Assembly: GCA_900751755.1 (NCBI GenBank)
Contig: CAADSP010000065.1
Span: forward strand, 1-13,024
Direction: 5' to 3'
DNA from: an uncultured Collinsella sp.
GTDB lineage: Bacteria; Actinomycetota; Coriobacteriia; Coriobacteriales; Coriobacteriaceae
Length of the DNA: 13,024 nt
The notes under the pieces: generated by a model
Database searches by the model: none
Seen by the model: only the letters and a program-made list of their open reading frames with translations
Told to the model about the DNA's origin: nothing
Part shown: one piece after another, positions 5,889 through 13,024 of the stretch
Layout: each line of letters opens with the position of its first letter
How positions within the stretch are numbered: position 1 is the stretch's first letter
Made by a program: the position numbers and the translations under genes

Positions 5889-7486
5889 TGTCCGAAACCC
5901 TCAATGCCCAGGATATCGCCAAGAAACTGCAGGAGCAGCTCACGAGCCTCTCCGCGACGGTCGATACGCATGAGGTTTCAACGGTCGACGAGGTAGGCGA
6001 CGGCATCGCGCGCGTCTCCGGCCTCAAGAGCGCCATGGCAGGCGAGCTTCTGGAGTTCAAGAGCTCCGATACCGGTGAGACCGTCTTCGGCCTTGCCCAG
6101 AACCTTGACCGTGACGAGGTCGGCGCCGTTCTGTTCGGTGCCGTCGACTCCATCAAGGAAGGCGACGAGTGCCGCACCACTGGCCGCGTTATGGATATCC
6201 CCGTGAGCCGTGCCATGCTCGGCCGCGTCGTCAATCCGCTCGGCCAGCCCATCGACGGCCTGGGCGACATCGTCGCTACGCACCGTCGCCCCATCGAGTT
6301 CAAGGCTCCCGGCGTCATCGATCGTACCCCGGTGTGCGAGCCGGTTCAGACCGGTCTGCTCGCTATCGACTCCATGGTGCCTATTGGCCGCGGTCAGCGT
6401 GAGCTCATCATCGGTGACCGTAAGACCGGTAAGACCGCCATCGCCATCGACGCTATCCTCAACCAGCGCGGCAAGGGCATGGTCTGCATCTATGTCGCCA
6501 TCGGCCAGAAGGCCTCCACGGTTGCCAACATCCGCGAGACCCTCGCTCAGCACGGTGCGCTCGACTACACCATCATCGTTTCGGCCACCGCTGCCGATTC
6601 CGCCCCTATGCAGTACATCGCGCCTATGGCCGGTGCCGCTATTGGCGAGTTCTTTATGTACAACGGCGAGGACGGCAAGCCCGCCAGCGAGACCAACCCC
6701 GGCGGCCACGTGCTCGTCATCTACGATGACCTGTCCAAGCAGGCTGTGGCCTACCGTCAGATGTCGCTGACGCTGCATCGTCCGCCCGGACGCGAGGCCT
6801 ATCCTGGCGACATCTTCTACCTGCACTCTCGTCTGCTCGAGCGTGCCGTCAAGATGTCCAAGAAGAACGGTTACGGCTCCATGACGGCACTGCCGATCAT
6901 CGAGACCCAGGACGGCGACGTCTCGGCCTACATTCCGACCAACGTCATTTCCATTACCGATGGTCAGATCTACCTGCAGTCCGAGCTCTTCTTCCAGGGT
7001 CAGCGCCCGGCAGTCGACGTGGGTATCTCCGTGTCCCGCGTCGGTGGCGATGCGCAGACCAAGGCCATGAAGCAGGTCGCCGGCAACCTCCGTCTGGACC
7101 TCGCTTCCTATCAGGAGCTCGCTGGCTTTACGCAGTTCGGCTCCGACCTCGACGAGGCTACTCAGAAGCAGCTGACCCACGGTGCTCGCATGACCGAGCT
7201 CCTGAAGCAGCCGCGTTACAAGCCGTTTGAGGTTGGCGAGCAGATCGTTACGCTGTTCGCTGGCAACGAGGGCTTCCTGGATGACCTGGAGATCGCCGAC
7301 GTGCTGCCTTTCCGTGCCGAGCTCATCGAGTACATGGACAATGGCTTTGGTTCGCTGCTCGACAAGGTTCGCGCCAAGAAGATCGATGATGACACCAAGG
7401 CTGAGCTCTTGCGCGTCATCGGCGACTTCAAGCAGCAGTTCATGGCCAAGCACCATTCGGATGTTTCTGGATCAGAGGAGAACTAA
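5888..7486 (+). CDS. atpA: ATP synthase F1 subunit alpha
   Basis: Alpha alternates with beta in the F1 hexamer and carries the non-catalytic nucleotide sites. The product is 532 residues, slightly long. It shows the P-loop GDRKTGKT (176-183), YDDLSKQAVAYRQMSL, PPGREAYPGD, the VISITDGQIYL segment and the arginine finger R384 in SVSRVGG. Two oddities: the usual GDRQTGKT glutamine is K179, and between MYNG and HVLVIYDDLSK there are about 13 extra residues (roughly 260-272: Glu, Asp, Pro, Asn and Gly-rich), where E. coli has a short turn. A strong GGAGGTG (5874-5880) sits seven bases before the ATG, which overlaps the atpH stop. Beyond these changes the protein looks fully functional. Confidence 0.97.
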   Translation: MSETLNAQDIAKKLQEQLTSLSATVDTHEVSTVDEVGDGIARVSGLKSAMAGELLEFKSSDTGETVFGLAQNLDRDEVGAVLFGAVDSIKEGDECRTTGRVMDIPVSRAMLGRVVNPLGQPIDGLGDIVATHRRPIEFKAPGVIDRTPVCEPVQTGLLAIDSMVPIGRGQRELIIGDRKTGKTAIAIDAILNQRGKGMVCIYVAIGQKASTVANIRETLAQHGALDYTIIVSATAADSAPMQYIAPMAGAAIGEFFMYNGEDGKPASETNPGGHVLVIYDDLSKQAVAYRQMSLTLHRPPGREAYPGDIFYLHSRLLERAVKMSKKNGYGSMTALPIIETQDGDVSAYIPTNVISITDGQIYLQSELFFQGQRPAVDVGISVSRVGGDAQTKAMKQVAGNLRLDLASYQELAGFTQFGSDLDEATQKQLTHGARMTELLKQPRYKPFEVGEQIVTLFAGNEGFLDDLEIADVLPFRAELIEYMDNGFGSLLDKVRAKKIDDDTKAELLRVIGDFKQQFMAKHHSDVSGSEEN

Positions 7487-7491
7487 GCCCC

Positions 7492-8399
7492 ATGGCCAAC
7501 CTTCGCGACATTAAGAAGCGAATCTCCTCGGTTACCACGACCAAGCAGATCACGCGCACGATGGAGATGGTCTCTACGGCCAAGATTCGTCGTGCCCTCG
7601 ATCGCTCCAAGCAGGCCGAGCCCTATAAGGAGGCGCTGACCGACGTCATGTTGACGGTCGCCGGCGACGCCTCCTGTTCGGGCACCGATCCCATGCTGCA
7701 GAAGCATGAGAGCGTCAAGCATGGCCTGATTGTCGTTATTGCCTCGGACCGCGGCCTTGCCGGCGGTTTCAATACGACGGTGGAGCGCACGGCCGAAAAG
7801 CTCGCCGCTTCTTGGGCGAACGACGGCATCGAATGCGAGATCATCGCGTGCGGGCGTAAGCCGGCCACGTATTTCCGTGACCGCGCAAACGTTGTCATGC
7901 ACTTTGAGGGCAACTCCTCTGAGCCCGATTTCAATCAGGCCCGCATGATCTCCTCTCATATCTGCGATGCGTATCGTGCCGGTGAGCTTGACCGTGTCGA
8001 GCTTGTCTACCACCACGCCAAGAACCGCGTGGATCAGGAGCTTCGCGTCGAGCATCTGTTGCCGCTCGACCCCGAGATGATCGCTATGGCCCACGGTCCG
8101 CGTAAGAACGAGACCGACGCCCCTAAGCGCATCTCGTCCACGTTCGAGTTCGTGCCCTCTCCCGAGCATGTTCTCGGCAAGCTTGTGCCGTCTTATATCC
8201 TGACGGTCATCTACCAGGCCCTGATCGATTCGGCGGCTGCCGAGCAGGGTGCACGCCGCAAGGCCATGCACTCCGCGACGGAAAACGCCACCGCGATCAT
8301 CTCGACCCTTACCCGCACGTATAGTCGCGTGCGCCAGGCTTCGATCACGACCGAGATTAACGAGATCGTCGGCGGAGCCTCAGCATTGGAGGAACAGTA

Positions 8400-8400
<1 letters not shown>
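7492..8400 (+). CDS. atpG: ATP synthase F1 subunit gamma
   Basis: Gamma is the central rotor shaft inside the alpha3beta3 ring. The product is 302 residues, near the family's usual 285-300. The N-terminal helix shows IKKRISSVTTTKQITRTMEM, the middle Rossmann-like part SDRGLAGGFN, and the C-terminal helix ARRKAMHSATENA followed by RQASITTEINEIVGGA, all hallmark positions. AGAGGAG (7474-7480) precedes the ATG, with only five bases after the atpA stop. GGAGG for the next gene lies within its last codons. The atpG stop and the atpD start share an A (TAATG). Nothing unusual was seen in the shaft helices. Confidence 0.96.
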
Positions 8401-9854
<1,454 letters not shown>

Positions 9855-9857
9855 GTT

Positions 9858-10250
9858 ATGCGTATCCGCATCGTGTGCCCCGTGAGCTGCGCCTATGAGG
9901 GCGACGCTGCGTTTGTGTCGATTCCGTCCACGGATGGCGAGTTTGGCGTTCTGCCTGCTCACTCCAGCGAGATCTGCACGATCGACCGCGGTTACGTTCG
10001 CGTTTCCGATAAGGCCATGGGCACTGTCGACCACACGTTTGCCGTGGCCGGCGGCTATGCCCAGGTTGCGGACGATGTCGTGACCGTTCTCGCCGAGCGC
10101 GCTTGCGATTTGGCGACCGTCGATGCCGACAAGCTTAAAGCTGATATTCAAGGTTTTGAAGAGAAGCTGGGTAATTTGTCGGAGGATGATGCACGCCGCG
10201 CCTACCTCTATAATGAAATCGCATGGTGTAAGCTCAAGCTTGCCCAATAG
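9858..10250 (+). CDS. atpC: ATP synthase F1 subunit epsilon
   Basis: Epsilon binds gamma and the c ring and can restrain ATP hydrolysis. The 130-residue product has the N-terminal beta sandwich (IRIVCPVSCAYEGDAAFVSI, GEFGVLPAHSSEI, FAVAGGYAQVADDVVTVLAE) and a shorter C-terminal helical hairpin from about residue 92. It is slightly shorter than E. coli epsilon (139). GGGGGAG (9842-9848), inside the end of atpD, precedes the ATG by nine bases. An exact TATAAT (10209-10214) lies in its last codons and could be part of a promoter for murA. It is the last gene of the operon; a strong terminator follows. Confidence 0.95.
   Translation: MRIRIVCPVSCAYEGDAAFVSIPSTDGEFGVLPAHSSEICTIDRGYVRVSDKAMGTVDHTFAVAGGYAQVADDVVTVLAERACDLATVDADKLKADIQGFEEKLGNLSEDDARRAYLYNEIAWCKLKLAQ
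10209..10214 (+). promoter_or_regulatory. TATAAT inside the end of atpC, possible -10 box for murA
   Basis: An exact -10 consensus lies within the codons for Leu-Tyr-Asn near the atpC C terminus. No good -35 is present; TGATGC at 10187-10192 is the best at 16 bases. One TATAAT is expected about once by chance in a window of this size and GC content, so support is weak. It matters because no promoter fits between the terminator and murA. Confidence 0.25.
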
Positions 10251-10286
10251 TCAAACGATTTAGCGTTCGACCATTTGCGAACACAT

Positions 10287-10325
10287 CATGCCCGGGATGG
10301 CCCAGCCACCCCGGGCATGCTTTTT
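10287..10325 (+). terminator. Intrinsic terminator of the atp operon
   Basis: CATGCCCGGG (10287-10296) pairs perfectly with CCCGGGCATG (10310-10319) around a 13-base loop, followed by C and TTTTT (10321-10325). This is a textbook Rho-independent terminator 36 bases after the atpC stop. The T run ends one base before the murA Shine-Dalgarno (10327-10332), so it also lies in any leader transcribed into murA from upstream. Confidence 0.9.
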
Positions 10326-10338
10326 GAAAGGGTAGACC

Positions 10339-11622
10339 TTGGATATTATCCGCGTTGAGGGTGGCCACGCCATCGGAGGCTCCGTGCCCGTCTCGGGCGC
10401 CAAGAACTCCGCGCTCAAACTCATGGCGGCAACGCTTCTGGCGCCGGGCAAGACGACGCTGCAGAACGTGCCCGATATTTCCGATGTCCACGTGATGGGC
10501 AAGGTGCTCAAGGGCATGGGCGCTACGATCGATGTTCTCGACGAGCACACGCTCGAGATTGATACCTCTCAGGTCGATTCTTGGGAGGCCCCCTACGAGC
10601 TCGTTGCCAAGATGCGTGCTTCCACAGCCGTGATGGGACCCCTGCTGGGTCGCTTCCATCGCACCAAGATCGCCATGCCGGGCGGCTGCAACCTGGGTGC
10701 TCGCAAGATCGATATGCACATTCTTGGTCTCGAGGCCCTGGGCGTTGAGTTCGATACCGCCCACGGTTACATCAACGCTAATGCGCCCCAAGGTCTGCGC
10801 GGTACCACCGTCACGCTCGAGTTCGCCAGTGTCGGTGCGACCGAGAACCTCATCATGGCCTCTGTGCGCGCGAAGGGTACCACGGTTATCGACAATGCCG
10901 CCCGCGAGCCCGAGATCGTCGATCTCGCCAACATGCTCAACGAGATGGGCGCTAAGATTGTCGGCGCCGGTACGCCTGTCGTGACCATCGAGGGCGTGGA
11001 AGAGCTGCATCCCGTTACCCATCGCGTAGTGGGCGACCGCATCGAGGCCGGCACCTTTATCGTCGCCGGTGCGTTGATGGCCGACGATCGCGGTGTCGAT
11101 GTCACGGGCTTTTGCCCCATTCACTTGGGCATGGTGCTCAAGAAGATGGAGCTTATGGGCATCGATTGCGAGCGTACCGACGACGGCGTCCATGTGAGCC
11201 GTGCCGAGCGTATCAAGCCGGTCGACATCCAGACGCTTCCGTTCCCCGGCTTCCCGACGGACATGCAGGCGCAGATTATGGTGCTCTCCGCCCTTGCCGA
11301 CGGCAGTTCCGTTATTACCGAAAACATCTTCGAGAATCGCTTTATGTTTGCCTCTGAGCTGGTGCGCATGGGTGCCGACATTCGTATCGAGAGCCATCAT
11401 GCCATGATTCATGGCGTCAAGGGCTTCTCGGGTGCACAGGTTACCTCGCCCGATCTGCGTGGTGGAGCGGCCCTCGTCGTAGCGGGCTTGATTGCCGACG
11501 GGACGACCGAGGTTTCGGCCATCCATCACATCAAGCGTGGCTACGAGCAGTTTGTCGAAAAGCTGCAGGCGCTTGGCGCGCATGTCGAGCATGCTACCGT
11601 CCCCGATCCCGTCATCTACTAA
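10339..11622 (+). CDS. murA: UDP-N-acetylglucosamine 1-carboxyvinyltransferase
   Basis: MurA transfers enolpyruvate from PEP to UDP-GlcNAc, the first committed step of peptidoglycan synthesis, in the cytoplasm. The product is 427 residues (E. coli 419). Catalytic K22-N23 lie in SGAKNSAL, the active-site cysteine C117 in MPGGCNLGAR (TGC at 10687-10689), and the general-base aspartate in FPGFPTDMQAQ; RASTAVMGPLLGRF is also typical. The active-site cysteine is the residue alkylated by fosfomycin, so the resistance-type Asp substitution is absent. The start is TTG, with AAAGGG six bases upstream. atpC-murA adjacency is also known from other Gram-positive lineages. The terminator immediately upstream means murA needs read-through or an upstream promoter with attenuation. 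The next gene follows after 12 bases. Confidence 0.96.
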   Translation: MDIIRVEGGHAIGGSVPVSGAKNSALKLMAATLLAPGKTTLQNVPDISDVHVMGKVLKGMGATIDVLDEHTLEIDTSQVDSWEAPYELVAKMRASTAVMGPLLGRFHRTKIAMPGGCNLGARKIDMHILGLEALGVEFDTAHGYINANAPQGLRGTTVTLEFASVGATENLIMASVRAKGTTVIDNAAREPEIVDLANMLNEMGAKIVGAGTPVVTIEGVEELHPVTHRVVGDRIEAGTFIVAGALMADDRGVDVTGFCPIHLGMVLKKMELMGIDCERTDDGVHVSRAERIKPVDIQTLPFPGFPTDMQAQIMVLSALADGSSVITENIFENRFMFASELVRMGADIRIESHHAMIHGVKGFSGAQVTSPDLRGGAALVVAGLIADGTTEVSAIHHIKRGYEQFVEKLQALGAHVEHATVPDPVIY

Positions 11623-11634
11623 TACAGGTTGCCT

Positions 11635-12870
11635 ATGTTTAATAAAAAGCCCCTCGCGGATACCACCGCCCGAAGACCCTCAACTGGTGCGCAGGCCAAG
11701 ATCTACAGTCGCGATAACGTGGCTCGCTATTCCGAGCGCGCTCGTCAACGTCGTCGTAGCCACACGATTCGTCACGTCGCGCTCATTGTCGTGCTTGGTG
11801 TGCTGCTGAGTGCCACTACCGCTGCCGGCCTGTGGTTTGCCACCATTATGGGCAAGCTCGGCGATTCTAATGTCATTACCGACAATCTGCGTCGGGTTCT
11901 GGTTGACACCGATGAGGCAAAGGATCCGTTCTACGTGCTGCTTCTTGGCACCGACGGCCGTCCGGGCGAGGATACGTATCGTGCCGACTCGATTATCCTG
12001 GCACGCATCGACCCCACGCAAAAGCAGGCGACGCTCATTTCCGTTCCGCGCGACACCAAGGTCGAGTACAAGGGCGAGACCATGAAGATCAACGCCTGCC
12101 ATACCGTTGGCGGCGCCGAGGCCATGGTCGAGGCGGTCAACGAGCTGTGCGGTGTTCAGATTTCCCACTATGCCGAGGTCAGCTTCGACGGTATGCAGGC
12201 GCTGATTGATTCGGTTGGCGGTATCGACATTAACGCAACCGATGATGTTGACGACCCCGAGCACCTGGATATTAAGATTACCGCTGGCCAGCAGCATATG
12301 GACGGTGCCACCGCCCTTACCTATGCCCGCTGCCGCTACACCTATGCCGACGGCGATTACACGCGCATGCGCCACCAGCGTCAGGTGCTTGGCGCCCTTG
12401 CCAACCAGATTCTCAATAACTTCGATGCCACGAAGATCTTTGGCCTGGTTAATTCGCTGTCCGATATGCTCGTAACCGATATGAGCGTTCAGGATATCGT
12501 GGCTACGGTCAATGCCATGCGCGGTATGGATGTCGACGGTATCTACTCGGCCAACCTGCCCTCGTACGCCGACGACAGCACCATGATCGACGGAGTGAGC
12601 TACGTCTTTGTCTACGAGGACGAGCTCAAGGAAATGATGGAGCGCGTCGATGCCGGCAAGGATCCCAAGGGTCCCAACACCATGGGTCTTTCCGACGGTT
12701 CCAGCTCTACGATCGGCGACCTGAACAACAACACGTCTGACGACTACGCAAACGGTACCGCAACCTCATCGGTCAGCTCTGACGATTCCGATGACTCAAG
12801 CGATTCAAGCGATTCGGACTACTACGAAGAGCCCACCGGCGACGGCAACGGCTACGAGGCCAACTACTAG
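11635..12870 (+). CDS. LytR-CpsA-Psr family cell-wall glycopolymer ligase
   Basis: LCP proteins move undecaprenyl-phosphate-linked glycopolymers (teichoic acid, capsule or similar) onto peptidoglycan outside the membrane. The 411-residue product has a basic cytoplasmic N terminus, one membrane helix (about 48-72) and an extracellular LCP domain (about 98-262). It carries LLLGTDGR, TYRADSIILARIDP, the ISVPRDT arginine, SVGGIDI, and the conserved Arg/Asp cluster ALTYARCR…GDYTRMRHQRQ. Residues 352-411 are a low-complexity Ser/Asp/Asn tail with a DSSDSSDSD repeat. The ATG at 11635 has CAGG (11625-11628) six bases upstream. A TTG at 11629 directly abuts CAGG and is rejected. It is probably co-transcribed with murA, which fits a wall-assembly unit. 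The polymer handled cannot be told from sequence. Confidence 0.93.
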   Translation: MFNKKPLADTTARRPSTGAQAKIYSRDNVARYSERARQRRRSHTIRHVALIVVLGVLLSATTAAGLWFATIMGKLGDSNVITDNLRRVLVDTDEAKDPFYVLLLGTDGRPGEDTYRADSIILARIDPTQKQATLISVPRDTKVEYKGETMKINACHTVGGAEAMVEAVNELCGVQISHYAEVSFDGMQALIDSVGGIDINATDDVDDPEHLDIKITAGQQHMDGATALTYARCRYTYADGDYTRMRHQRQVLGALANQILNNFDATKIFGLVNSLSDMLVTDMSVQDIVATVNAMRGMDVDGIYSANLPSYADDSTMIDGVSYVFVYEDELKEMMERVDAGKDPKGPNTMGLSDGSSSTIGDLNNNTSDDYANGTATSSVSSDDSDDSSDSSDSDYYEEPTGDGNGYEANY

Positions 12871-12871
12871 A

Positions 12872-12899
12872 GTTACGCGGGCTTACCAGCCCGCGTAAC
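12872..12899 (+). repeat. Perfect 11-bp hairpin after the LCP gene, no T run
   Basis: GTTACGCGGGC (12872-12882) pairs perfectly with GCCCGCGTAAC (12889-12899) around a six-base loop TTACCA, starting one base after the stop codon. Neither strand has a T run next to it, so it is not a standard intrinsic terminator by itself. It may protect the mRNA 3' end or act with the terminator downstream. Confidence 0.7.
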
Positions 12900-12941
12900 G
12901 GCTCGACGCTGCGCGCCGCCCAGAGCGACAATTTGTCATTC

Positions 12942-12983
12942 AAAAGGCGAGGCATGACCAGAAGGTCTATGCCTCGCCTTTTT
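12942..12983 (+). terminator. Strong, probably bidirectional intrinsic terminator
   Basis: AAAAGGCGAGGCAT (12942-12955) pairs with ATGCCTCGCCTTTT (12969-12982). An inner GACC/GGTC extension has one bulged T and an AGAA loop, giving about 18 bp in all. T continues to 12983. Because the left arm starts with AAAA, the minus strand also ends in a T run, so it could serve a converging gene beyond the window. The last 41 bases after it show no recognisable gene. Confidence 0.88.
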
Positions 12984-13024
12984 CATGCCAACTTGTTCGT
13001 CCTGGACGTCGCTCGCTCATATGA

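Noticed and set aside
5978..7456. A 492-codon minus-strand open frame opposite atpA
   Set aside because: Antisense shadow of atpA; Leu/Val/Asp/Gly-rich without domains or a convincing ribosome-binding site.
10234..11592. A 452-codon minus-strand open frame opposite murA
   Set aside because: Fully antisense to murA, with His/Gly/Arg-rich sequence that mirrors murA codons and no family resemblance.
11629..11634. TTG start two codons upstream for the LCP gene
   Set aside because: CAGG directly abuts this TTG, leaving no spacer; the ATG at 11635 has a six-base spacing.
12927..12937. Inverted repeat GACAA-T-TTGTC as an operator
   Set aside because: The arms are only five bases and it lies between two hairpins in a terminator region, so it is likely chance.

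Overview
The window is a dense, almost entirely plus-strand stretch of a high-GC bacterial chromosome. Codon use (GGC/GCC/CTC-rich with frequent GTG and TTG starts), the b-subunit sequence and the gene order atpIBEFHAGDC-murA suggest an actinobacterium of the class Coriobacteriia, most likely Collinsella or a close relative. That placement is from protein resemblance and memory, not from a database search.

Left block (1-3084), translation and salvage metabolism: a threonylcarbamoyl-AMP synthase (TsaC/Sua5 family; its frame is open to the left edge) is followed after 13 bases by glycerol kinase (glpK). After a 123-base gap comes uracil phosphoribosyltransferase (upp). A 282-base non-coding region (3085-3366) then holds a hairpin behind upp and the best promoter candidate in the window (TTGTAC-16-TACAAT, 3277-3304).

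Central block (3367-10250): a complete F1Fo ATP synthase operon. It runs: a small three-helix membrane protein in the atpI position, a (atpB), c (atpE), b (atpF), delta (atpH), alpha (atpA), gamma (atpG), beta (atpD) and epsilon (atpC). Most junctions are tight: atpF/atpH overlap, and atpH/atpA and atpG/atpD are TAATG junctions. The exception is a 124-base structured gap before atpE, which also has the strongest Shine-Dalgarno sequence and a distinct GCT/GGT codon bias, as expected for the multi-copy c subunit. The c subunit lacks Na+ ligands, so proton coupling is inferred.

Right block (10251-13024), cell envelope: a strong intrinsic terminator ends the atp operon. Its T run stops one base before the ribosome-binding site of murA (TTG start), the first committed peptidoglycan enzyme. 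murA is followed after 12 bases by a LytR-CpsA-Psr family glycopolymer ligase with an acidic Ser/Asp tail. An 11-bp hairpin without a T run and then a strong terminator close the block.

I see no CRISPR array, tRNA or rRNA, mobile element, prophage or defence system, and no candidate for a wholly new system. This is core genome. The points worth checking are lineage-specific departures inside well-known proteins: a signal-peptide-like start on subunit b, an insertion and a Gln-to-Lys change in alpha, a His/Glu swap in subunit a, an Arg-to-Leu change in glycerol kinase, an insertion in the Sua5 protein, and the terminator pressed against the murA ribosome-binding site.
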